DNA of 5,112 nucleotides from positions 1 through 5,112 of the forward strand of contig QQUK01000071.1 of NCBI GenBank assembly GCA_008501655.1, in the 5' to 3' direction. Positions 1 through 5,112 of this stretch are shown one piece after another. This stretch comes from Calditrichota bacterium. GTDB taxonomy: Bacteria > Zixibacteria > MSB-5A5 > GN15 > FEB-12. The position numbers and the translations under genes were made by a program. The notes under the pieces were generated by a model. The model did no database searches. It had not been told where the DNA came from and worked only from the letters and a program-made list of their open reading frames with translations. Position 1 is the stretch's first letter. Each line of letters opens with the position of its first letter.

Positions 1-2
1 TC

Positions 3-713
3 CCATCCGGCGAAACTGAAGAAGAACTTGCTGTCTCTGAAGAAACTTTAACTAAAGGTAAAGCTCTTCTTTCCAGTGCGGTTGCTTATGCCGGTGGTAT
101 GGATAATATAAATAAAGTAAATACGATTTCTCAAAAAGGGACTTTTATTCTTTCAACACCACAGGGTGAGATTCCCCTTCAGTTTGAGTCGCTCTGGTCA
201 GCACCTAATAAGTCAAAAGATGTCATGACTATGATGGGGCAGAAAATGTACTCTGTTCGTGACGGAGTGACCGGTTGGAAAACTGGTATGGCCGGCATAC
301 AACAGATGACTGAAGATGAACTTCTTGACGAACAAAAACAGGATAAACGTAAAACTATTCTAATTCTGCAGAATGCCGACAGCGATCAGATGAAAGCTGT
401 TTTTGCTGGTACCGGTACAGTAAACGGCACTGATGTATCTTATGTCAAGATTCTTGACAATGCTGACGAAGCCATCTGTAAACTTGGTATCGCAGATGAC
501 GGTGCTATAGTCTGTAAAGAATACTGGGGACAAACACCGATAGGTGAAGGGAATATTCAGGAAGTAATCATGGAGACTGCTGAATTTTCCGGCGTTAAAT
601 TTTCAGTTAATTCTGTACAGAACTTAAATGGGAACAAATTCGGTGAAACGAAAACCGATGCAATCGTTGTAAACGGTGAAGTTGCAGCTGATGCATTTGC
701 CAAACCTGAATAG
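3..713 (+). CDS. C-terminal part of a protein with a LolA-like domain, probably the tail of an M16-family peptidase (5' end outside window)
   Basis: The frame is open from base 3 to the TAG stop at 711-713, giving 236 residues. An internal ATG at 99 is not a convincing start: it has no good ribosome binding site, and the conserved-looking segment KGKALLSSAVAYAGG lies upstream of it. The pattern of an 'ALL..AV...GG.D.I..V' helix, then strands such as GTFILSTPQGEIPLQFESLW, a 'MGQKMYSVRDGVTGWKTG' segment, a later YWGQTPIG.G turn and a final 'VNG.KFGE' plus 'FAKP' ending resembles the LolA-like domain often fused behind M16 zinc peptidases. That resemblance is recalled, not searched. The M16 zinc motif (HxxEH), if present, would lie outside the window, so the peptidase assignment is inference. 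An alternative is a stand-alone outer-membrane lipoprotein-sorting-like protein. The acidic stretch at residues 4-15 (ETEEELAVSEET) looks like an inter-domain linker. The gene converges on the repeat-protein gene and ends at a shared terminator. Confidence 0.6.
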   Translation, partial: PSGETEEELAVSEETLTKGKALLSSAVAYAGGMDNINKVNTISQKGTFILSTPQGEIPLQFESLWSAPNKSKDVMTMMGQKMYSVRDGVTGWKTGMAGIQQMTEDELLDEQKQDKRKTILILQNADSDQMKAVFAGTGTVNGTDVSYVKILDNADEAICKLGIADDGAIVCKEYWGQTPIGEGNIQEVIMETAEFSGVKFSVNSVQNLNGNKFGETKTDAIVVNGEVAADAFAKPE

Positions 714-725
714 TTCAGATTACAT

Positions 726-765
726 ATATAAAAAAACCCGCATAATCATGCGGGTTTTTTTATAT
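726..765. terminator. Bidirectional rho-independent terminator between convergent genes
   Basis: Bases 726-743 and 748-765 form a perfect 18-bp inverted repeat around the loop AATC. The core stem is CCCGCAT/ATGCGGG. It is flanked by six A on the left and a run of T on the right, so each strand reads as a GC stem followed by a U-tract. It lies 12 bases after the stop at 713 and 14 bases before the stop of the minus-strand gene, where it can end both transcripts. Confidence 0.92.
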
Positions 766-779
766 CAAAATATACTATT

Positions 780-3218
780 TTAAAAACATGGTAACGGTTC
801 AGCTGCTCCAAAGAAGAAATAGTTTACCATATATACTATATCCGCAATATTATAAAGTTCATCCGCATTTAAGTCAAACTCAGTTAAACAGGGTGGTTCC
901 GGACCTCCGGCAAATGAATATTCAACCATCCATACGAGATCAGCAATGTTGATATCTTCATCGATATCACCGTTAACATTACCACGGATTCCAACACAAC
1001 ACCCATCACAAACGTTACCAATTCCGTCATTATCAGCATCTTCCTGCCCCGGATTGAAATCGACCGGACAGTTATCAACGTCTCCACAGACACCGTCACC
1101 GTCGATATCGTTATCAGCATCATTCGGACAGATATCACACAAATCGCCAAATCCATCTAAATCAGCATCCAGTTGTGCAGGATTGGAAATATCGGGACAG
1201 TTATCATCCTGACATGTATTTAATGGAAATCCGGGGTTACCGAATCCATCATCATCACTGTCTGTACAGTCATCACAGAGATCACCAATTCCGTCAGAAT
1301 CAAAATCATCCTGATTTGGATTTGATATAACCGGACAATTATCACAGACGTCACCGAATCCATCTGAATCACTATCCAATTGATCATCGTTTACAGTTGT
1401 CGGACAGTTATCGCACAAGTCACCATACAGGTCACCATCAGCATTATCCTGATTCGGGTTGGCTGTTGTTACACAATTATCGATATCACCACAGACACCA
1501 TCCCCATCGATATCGTTATCAGCATCATTCGGACAGGCATCACAAAGATCACCTAACCCATCAGAATCAGCATCATCCTGTCCCGGATTTGCTATATCCG
1601 GACAGTTATCAGTCTGACAGGTATTAGCCGGGAATCCGGGGTTACCGAAGCCGTCATTATCCGTGTCTGTACAGTCATCACAGAGATCTCCGATACCGTC
1701 AGAATCTAAGTCATCCTGATTTGGATTTGAGACAGCCGGACAGTTGTCGCAGATATCACCAACACCATCGGAATCACCATCCAGTTGATTATCGTTGGCA
1801 TCTGCCGGACAGTTATCACACAGATCACCAAACAAATCTCCATCAGCATTATTTTGATTTGGATTGGCAGTTGTCACGCAATTATCGACATCACCACAAA
1901 CGCCGTCACCATCAATATCATTATCTGGATCATTCGGGCAAGCATCGCATAAATCACCTATTCCATCGAGGTCAGCATCTTCCTGACCGGGGTTAGCAAT
2001 ATCAGGACAATTATCCGTTTGACAGGTACTATTCGGAAATCCGGGGTTACCGAACCCGTCATTATCACTGTCTGTACAATCATCACACAGATCTCCTAAA
2101 CCGTCAGAGTCCAAATCATTTTGATTAGGGTTCGGAGTAATAGGACAATTATCAATATCACCACAGACTCCATCAGAATCTATATCATTATCAGCATCAA
2201 AGGGACATGTATCGCAAGGATCACCTAAACCATCCAAATCCGTGTCAGTTTGAGTGGGATTGGCAACTGTCGGACAATTATCAACATCCCCGCAGATACC
2301 GTCAGTATCAATATCATTATCCGGATCTAAAGGACAGTCATCGCAAAGATCTCCCAGACCATCAAGGTCGGCATCTAACTGAGCCGGGTTTGCAATTGCC
2401 GGACAATTATCAATATCACCGCAGAATCCATCATTATCGATATCATCATCCGGATCATTGGGACAAGGATCACATACATCACCGGCTCCATCACTATCCG
2501 CATCATTCTGATCAACATTAGGTTCAGAAGGACAATTATCACAGAGGTCTCCAACCCCATCAGCATCTAAATCTTCCTGAAACGGATTATTTACTCCCGG
2601 ACAATTATCACAATCTTCCGGGAACAGATCACCGTCGGTATCACCACTGGTGCATTGGGTGGGGTCAATAATTTTGAATGAATGCGGTCCATCCCATGTG
2701 GGGAAAATGGTTGGTCCCGCCCACTTCCATACACCAGTCGGTTGATAAAATGATGAATCTAAAACAACAGTTTTTAGATGGTCGGATGTACTAATTGGTC
2801 CGATCGTAATTTCATAAACCGGATTATCAAACAATGCCGGTAAACCTGGTGCAAAGAGCTTTGCACCGCCAAACCCGACGGTATCAGCACCTAAACCATC
2901 AGCTGAACCATATTGAATAGCAAAGACAAGATCAAAAAAGACATCCCATCCAAATGAAAGTGTATCACCAGTGAGATTCGTCCAGGTTGCTCCATCCGGT
3001 GAATAAACCCTAAATCCATTATCAATACCGTCTTGCGCAGTTGCATCATTTGTCATACGCAATAAAAATGTATGCTGTGATACACCATCTGCAAGAAGAG
3101 CATTTGGATTATATGTATTAGACACCCCTTCTAAACTTATACTTTGACCATATAAAGATGTACTGAAAACTACAAGACATACGAATGCCACAATTGAAAC
3201 TAAACGAGTAAAAGTCAT
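780..3218 (-). CDS. Secreted thrombospondin type 3 repeat protein with C-terminal dockerin-like module
   Basis: This is a very acidic secreted protein of 812 residues. Numbered from the ATG at 3218: residues 1-24 are a signal peptide (hydrophobic VSIVAFVCLVVF, likely cut near LYG/QS). Residues 25-190 form a beta-rich domain with NGFRVYSPDGATW and WDGPHSFKI segments, unnamed but reminiscent of N-terminal domains in Zixibacteria secreted proteins. Residues 203-736 are an array of thrombospondin type 3 modules of the form CDNCPxxxNPxQxDxDxDGxGDxCD, expected to bind calcium through the Asp side chains. Residues 737-812 are a dockerin-like pair of calcium loops and helices (GNVNGDIDEDINIADLVWMV and FDLNADELYNIADIVYMV), with CC at 740-741 and Cys near both ends. 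The first loop has Asn where Asp is usual at position 1. A GTG at 3224 would add two residues, but GGAGG is only 3 bases from it and 9 from the ATG, so the ATG is preferred. No catalytic domain is visible. A structural, adhesive or surface-anchored role is inference. Confidence 0.9.
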   Translation of the reverse strand: MTFTRLVSIVAFVCLVVFSTSLYGQSISLEGVSNTYNPNALLADGVSQHTFLLRMTNDATAQDGIDNGFRVYSPDGATWTNLTGDTLSFGWDVFFDLVFAIQYGSADGLGADTVGFGGAKLFAPGLPALFDNPVYEITIGPISTSDHLKTVVLDSSFYQPTGVWKWAGPTIFPTWDGPHSFKIIDPTQCTSGDTDGDLFPEDCDNCPGVNNPFQEDLDADGVGDLCDNCPSEPNVDQNDADSDGAGDVCDPCPNDPDDDIDNDGFCGDIDNCPAIANPAQLDADLDGLGDLCDDCPLDPDNDIDTDGICGDVDNCPTVANPTQTDTDLDGLGDPCDTCPFDADNDIDSDGVCGDIDNCPITPNPNQNDLDSDGLGDLCDDCTDSDNDGFGNPGFPNSTCQTDNCPDIANPGQEDADLDGIGDLCDACPNDPDNDIDGDGVCGDVDNCVTTANPNQNNADGDLFGDLCDNCPADANDNQLDGDSDGVGDICDNCPAVSNPNQDDLDSDGIGDLCDDCTDTDNDGFGNPGFPANTCQTDNCPDIANPGQDDADSDGLGDLCDACPNDADNDIDGDGVCGDIDNCVTTANPNQDNADGDLYGDLCDNCPTTVNDDQLDSDSDGFGDVCDNCPVISNPNQDDFDSDGIGDLCDDCTDSDDDGFGNPGFPLNTCQDDNCPDISNPAQLDADLDGFGDLCDICPNDADNDIDGDGVCGDVDNCPVDFNPGQEDADNDGIGNVCDGCCVGIRGNVNGDIDEDINIADLVWMVEYSFAGGPEPPCLTEFDLNADELYNIADIVYMVNYFFFGAAEPLPCF
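1011..2087 (-). repeat. 405-bp (135-residue) super-repeat, two full copies and one partial
   Basis: Copies lie at 1683-2087, 1278-1682 and 1011-1277 (partial) on the minus strand. Each full copy is the module series 46+43+23+23; the last copy stops after 46+43 and passes directly into the dockerin-like tail. The landmark CCGGGGTTACCGAA occurs at 1231, 1636 and 2041, exactly 405 bases apart both times, so no indels separate the copies. By hand count the two full copies differ at about 20 of 135 residues (about 85% identical), and the partial copy is about 74% identical to its neighbour over 89 residues. Confidence 0.9.
2088..2474 (-). repeat. Three tandem 129-bp (43-residue) repeats
   Basis: Residues 249-377 consist of three head-to-tail 43-residue units, each with the order CDxCP, then DxDNDID.DG.CGD.DNCP, then ANP.Q.D.DLDGLGD or a close variant. 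The period is exactly 129 bp, so the reading frame is kept. Synonymous differences are frequent, which argues against very recent duplication. Confidence 0.85.
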
Positions 3219-3227
3219 TTTCACTCT

Positions 3228-3232
3228 CCTCC
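3228..3232 (-). promoter_or_regulatory. Ribosome binding site deciding the start of the repeat-protein gene
   Basis: The minus strand reads GTGGAGGAGAGTGAAAATG. GGAGG ends 9 bases before the ATG at 3218 but only 3 bases before the in-frame GTG at 3224. A shifted GGAG within the same run lies 7 bases before the ATG. Both favour the ATG. Confidence 0.75.
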
Positions 3233-3314
3233 ACTTGGGTTTACTGTTCCCTGATGTGATCTATATTATGAAGATGTATTAATTATGTATATATTTAGAA
3301 ATTTGTACATTAAC

Positions 3315-3343
3315 ATAATAGACTCATGAGTATATTTTGTCAA
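3315..3343 (-). promoter_or_regulatory. Sigma-70-type promoter of the repeat-protein gene
   Basis: On the minus strand there is a consensus -35 TTGACA (3343 down to 3338), a 17-base spacer and a -10 TATTAT (3320 down to 3315), 5 of 6 matches to TATAAT. Transcription would start near 3308 and leave a leader of about 90 bases before the ATG at 3218. Confidence 0.75.
3322..3331. promoter_or_regulatory. Perfect 10-bp palindrome in the promoter spacer, possible operator
   Basis: ACTCATGAGT is a perfect palindrome lying wholly between the -35 and -10 boxes of the minus-strand promoter. A dimeric regulator binding here would block RNA polymerase. It is short enough to arise by chance, so regulation is only a suggestion. 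Confidence 0.3.
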
Positions 3344-3363
3344 GCCTTTAATCCTTGACAAAA
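3335..3363. repeat. 10-bp inverted repeat containing both divergent -35 boxes
   Basis: TTTTGTCAAG (3335-3344) and CTTGACAAAA (3354-3363) are perfect reverse complements separated by 9 bases. Each arm contains TTGACA reading outward, so the symmetry places two -35 elements back to back. It can be read as a symmetric divergent promoter core, as an operator for a dimeric regulator, or as both. Confidence 0.7.
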
Positions 3364-3382
3364 GTCAGAATTAGTATATTTT
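3355..3382 (+). promoter_or_regulatory. Likely promoter of the 302-residue dockerin-tailed gene
   Basis: A consensus -35 TTGACA at 3355-3360 is followed after 16 bases by TATTTT (3377-3382), 4 of 6 matches to the -10 consensus. An overlapping TATATT at 3375-3380 matches better but leaves only 14 bases of spacer. The -35 is strong and the -10 uncertain. The leader would be about 90 bases, similar to that of the divergent gene. Confidence 0.5.
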
Positions 3383-3478
3383 AACTATATAAAATCATAT
3401 ACTACCTGAGAGAAATATAGAGACAACTGCTAAACATAATTTATTTTTAGAAACCTAATTTCAAAGGACTAAACAGGT

Positions 3479-4387
3479 ATGTTTAAAAAGTTGTTGATAC
3501 TCTGTTTCATCTTCACACTTTTAGTCAATATAGCCGCTGCAAATTCGGAACAAATCGAGATAGTGCTCCAATTCCCTGACACTACCGTTCCAACCGGTGT
3601 AACTGACGGATATTTATCTGTCTACCTGGATAATTTTGTAGATGAGATATTCGGCTTTCAATTTGTCCTTATCTCTGATCGACCGGACCTTTTCAAATTT
3701 AATTTTGACGGAGATGGATATGATGTCACCGGAACGCTCCTTGAAGAGTTTGAATATATTGATGCAATTGATGTAGAAGGTGACCAAAGTCGATACTGGT
3801 TTCGCTGCATCGCCGATCTCCCCCAGATAATCGGAAACGTAAGCGGTATTGTTCCTCCCCAGCAAGGCGGTGTGGCGTTGCGGATACCTTTCACGACTAC
3901 GAATGCACCTGATACATCTCTACCATATTATTGTGACTTACAGATTTGGTATCCGACTGATTTTTCCGATCCTCTTGGAAATTCAATCGGTGCAATACCG
4001 GATACGCTTGTTGACACAGTTTATTACGCCTGCACTGAATGGATAGTTGATAGTTGCGCTAATTGGATCGAAGTAACGGAAAACGATGATTATGATGCTA
4101 TCCTGATTGACTCTACTGTTATTGGTCGTCTTGATTCAACGATTATTCAGGTTATTGACGGTTCAGTATTTCTTGAAATCAAAAACTGCGATCTCGATGG
4201 TTCCGGATTCTGGGAAGTCACTGATTTAATCTGTCTTGTCGATTTCATGTTTAACTCAGAGACTTCAGAGCCTTGCCCTTTGATAATATGTGAAACGGAT
4301 TTTGATAATTTCATAACAATAGGCGACCTTGTTTATCTCGTAAATTTCATGTTTGGCGGTGGTCCGCCTCCCCCGAATCTGCCTTAA
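3479..4387 (+). CDS. Secreted protein with C-terminal dockerin-like module
   Basis: The protein has 302 residues. Residues 1-21 are a signal peptide (FKK, then LLILCFIFTLLVNIAAA). Residues 24-235 look beta-rich; the segment from EIVLQFPD through GYLSVYLDNFVDEIFGFQFVLISDRPDLFKF resembles the opening of cohesin-like or carbohydrate-binding-like beta-sandwich domains, where 'FGFQF' introduces a strand pair. That is a weak analogy, so the domain is best treated as unknown. Residues 236-302 hold two dockerin-type units: CDLDGSGFWEVTDLICLVDFMF with a canonical DxDGSG loop, and CETDFDNFITIGDLVYLVNFMF with a less regular loop, ending in GGGPPPP. The tail matches in design that of the divergent neighbour. 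The start ATG at 3479 has AAAGGA 10 bases upstream. No enzyme motif is seen. It is probably exported and calcium-dependent; its binding partner is unknown. Confidence 0.85.
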   Translation: MFKKLLILCFIFTLLVNIAAANSEQIEIVLQFPDTTVPTGVTDGYLSVYLDNFVDEIFGFQFVLISDRPDLFKFNFDGDGYDVTGTLLEEFEYIDAIDVEGDQSRYWFRCIADLPQIIGNVSGIVPPQQGGVALRIPFTTTNAPDTSLPYYCDLQIWYPTDFSDPLGNSIGAIPDTLVDTVYYACTEWIVDSCANWIEVTENDDYDAILIDSTVIGRLDSTIIQVIDGSVFLEIKNCDLDGSGFWEVTDLICLVDFMFNSETSEPCPLIICETDFDNFITIGDLVYLVNFMFGGGPPPPNLP

Positions 4388-4415
4388 TCGCAAATAATAC
4401 TTTTTTCATTTTGAT

Positions 4416-4440
4416 ATTGCCAAATAGCAATTTTCCTTTA
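4416..4440 (+). terminator. Weak terminator candidate after the dockerin-tailed gene
   Basis: ATTGC (4416-4420) can pair with GCAAT (4427-4431) around a 6-base loop, followed by TTTCCTTTA. A 5-bp stem with two GC pairs is poor, so read-through into the next gene is likely if this is the only stop signal. Confidence 0.2.
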
Positions 4441-4460
4441 TTTTGGTAGTAACGTATAGT
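4431..4460 (+). promoter_or_regulatory. Weak promoter candidate for the right-edge gene
   Basis: TATAGT at 4455-4460 matches the -10 consensus at 5 of 6 positions. The best -35 at workable spacing is TTTTCC (4431-4436), a poor match. The gene may have its own promoter here or be read from the promoter at about 3355. Confidence 0.2.
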
Positions 4461-4491
4461 CCAATAAGATACAACAAAGTAAAGGTAATCT

Positions 4492-5112
4492 ATGCCAAAG
4501 AGAATCACGCCCCCTGCGAGCATATTTACAGCTATGTTTGCCATCGTCTTGCTTGTAAGCTCTGCTTATTCAGCAACTTATGAACTCAAAAGAGCTGTTG
4601 CTCCAAAACCTGTTTACACTACCCTGCCTTCCAATCTTAATACAGATGATATCGTTATCAAATTAAAAGAAGGTATCGGGCAACCGGAATTTGACGGTCA
4701 AAAGTTTTTAAAAACCGGACCTGAATGGGATATTTTAAATAATCTCATTTCATCCCCTGACAAAGCACAACAGGTTAGCCCAAGATTTAATCTCGAAAAA
4801 GAGATTTTAAATGAAATGAGAGCTGAAGCAATAGCCCGTTCAGGTGTTCAAGTAGCTGACTTGACTCTCTATCATAATCTTAGATTAAGCACTTCCCTGT
4901 CATCTCAGGAAAAAGTAGATAAAATCAATGCTATCAACGACCTTGAGATTGTTGAAATCGCTTATTTTGCTCCTGTTCCTGAACTTGCAACATTAGGTGA
5001 AGAAGATAAGATTCGCTATGGAATTGAAGATAAATCAAATACAAACCAATCCCTTGCAGCCGCTCCGGATTATCAATCGGGTCAATATTATCTTAACCCT
5101 GCTCCACAGGGT
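4492..5112 (+). CDS. N-terminal part of a secreted protein, probably a subtilisin-like (S8) protease precursor (3' end outside window)
   Basis: The frame from ATG 4492 is open to the window edge (207 codons). AAAGG at 4481-4485 sits 6 bases before the ATG, a good ribosome binding site. Residues 1-28 are a signal peptide (basic PKR, hydrophobic SIFTAMFAIVLLVSS, likely cut around AYSA). Residues 50-162 look like a protease propeptide: DDIVIKLKEGIG opens it and the segment LTLYHNLRLSTSLSSQEKVDKINAINDLEIVEIAYFAPVPELA follows, the last part like the 'residue-by-residue position along the chain' strand-helix-strand common in S8 prodomains. Residues 192-207 (PDYQSGQYYLNPAPQG) resemble the linker just before the catalytic domain in a group of S8 proteases whose next segment is typically 'IDA..AW..PGG.G'. 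This is recalled family knowledge. The catalytic Asp, His and Ser would all lie beyond the edge, so the enzyme assignment is inference. It follows the dockerin-tailed gene on the same strand after 104 bases. Confidence 0.65.
   Translation, partial: MPKRITPPASIFTAMFAIVLLVSSAYSATYELKRAVAPKPVYTTLPSNLNTDDIVIKLKEGIGQPEFDGQKFLKTGPEWDILNNLISSPDKAQQVSPRFNLEKEILNEMRAEAIARSGVQVADLTLYHNLRLSTSLSSQEKVDKINAINDLEIVEIAYFAPVPELATLGEEDKIRYGIEDKSNTNQSLAAAPDYQSGQYYLNPAPQG

Larger units (their letters stand above)
1011..2612 (-). repeat. Gapless array of 15 thrombospondin type 3 modules within the CDS
   Basis: From residue 203 to 736 every module starts with CDxC, and the modules follow one another without gaps. 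Their lengths in order are 23, 23, 43, 43, 43, 46, 43, 23, 23, 46, 43, 23, 23, 46 and 43 residues, 534 in total. The 23-residue module is the basic unit (CDNCPxxxNPxQxDxDxDGxGDx). The 43- and 46-residue modules read as two fused units; the 46 type carries the insertion DNDGFGNPGFPxxTCQ. This gives about 24 elementary units. All boundaries were counted by hand from the translation. Confidence 0.88.

Noticed and set aside
1149..2389. Possible recent gene conversion between the NPAQLDADLDG segments of the first array module and the last super-repeat copy
   Set aside because: The peptides match but the underlying codons differ at many synonymous positions, so shared ancestry or convergence explains them better than recent conversion.
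946..2521. Several plus-strand open frames rich in His, Pro and Gln (946-1212, 1397-1627, 1721-1996, 2207-2521)
   Set aside because: They are antisense shadows of the Asp-rich repeat gene. GAT/GAC codons read backward give no stops, and the sense strand rarely uses codons that would create them. They have no convincing ribosome binding sites and repeat only because the real gene repeats.
884..2566. Minus-strand frames at 884-1156 and 2375-2566
   Set aside because: They are out-of-frame readings inside the repeat-protein gene; their Ile/Val/Met-rich content is a frame-shifted image of the GAT-rich repeats.
1011..2612. CRISPR-like appearance of the regularly recurring short motifs (GGACAGTTATC, ATCACACAGATC)
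   Set aside because: Spacing follows a protein module period, the differences fall at third codon positions, and a single open reading frame with a signal peptide covers the whole region.
3219..3224. GTG at 3224 as the start of the repeat-protein gene
   Set aside because: The Shine-Dalgarno sequence is only 3 bases away, whereas the ATG six bases further on has a workable spacing. The difference is two residues.
3614..4046. Overlapping frames at 3614-3865 (-), 3658-3894 (-) and 3849-4046 (+)
   Set aside because: They lie inside the dockerin-tailed gene, which has a signal peptide, a ribosome binding site and a recognisable C-terminal module; the others have none of these.
4347..4544. Minus-strand frame of 65 codons across the gap before the right-edge gene
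   Set aside because: It overlaps both flanking genes in antisense and has no recognisable domain or binding site. The plus-strand gene at 4492 has a good ribosome binding site and signal peptide.

Overview
The window looks like chromosome from a low-GC, secretion-rich bacterium of the FCB group. The best guess is candidate phylum Zixibacteria or a close relative. The main clue is the C-terminal module of the two central proteins: a paired, dockerin-type calcium-binding motif with INIADLVWMVEYSF-like helices and Cys/Pro-rich ends, preceded in one protein by CCVGIRGNVNGD. I associate this style of tail with Zixibacteria and related uncultured lineages. The assignment comes from memory of such sequences, not from a search.

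Layout, left to right. (1) Bases 3-713, plus strand: the last 236 codons of a gene that begins outside the window. They encode a LolA-like beta-rich domain of the kind often fused to the C-terminus of M16 (insulinase-type) peptidases. (2) Bases 726-765: a perfect 18-bp inverted repeat with a 4-base loop between two convergent genes, a likely bidirectional terminator. (3) Bases 780-3218, minus strand: a secreted protein of about 812 residues with a signal peptide, a beta-rich N-terminal domain, a very acidic array of thrombospondin type 3 (calcium-binding) modules, and a dockerin-like tail. (4) Bases 3219-3478: a divergent promoter region whose two TTGACA-type -35 boxes lie in a perfect 10-bp inverted repeat. 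(5) Bases 3479-4387, plus strand: a 302-residue secreted protein with a dockerin-like tail. (6) Bases 4388-4491: a short gap with only weak terminator and promoter candidates. (7) Bases 4492-5112, plus strand: the first 207 codons of a secreted protein running off the right edge, probably the leader and propeptide of a subtilisin-like (S8) protease.

All four genes look extracytoplasmic: three start with signal peptides and the fourth carries a domain typical of envelope or periplasmic proteins. The two dockerin-tailed genes are divergent and probably share control through the promoter region between them. The notable object is the thrombospondin-repeat protein. Its array splits without gaps into 15 modules of only three lengths (23, 43 and 46 residues), each starting with a CDxC motif, and a 135-residue (405-bp) super-repeat has been amplified in it. 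Its last 630 residues contain one basic residue. I see no RNA gene, CRISPR array, insertion sequence or defence system. Nothing here shows a wholly new system; the interest lies in the repeat architecture and the dockerin-like tails.
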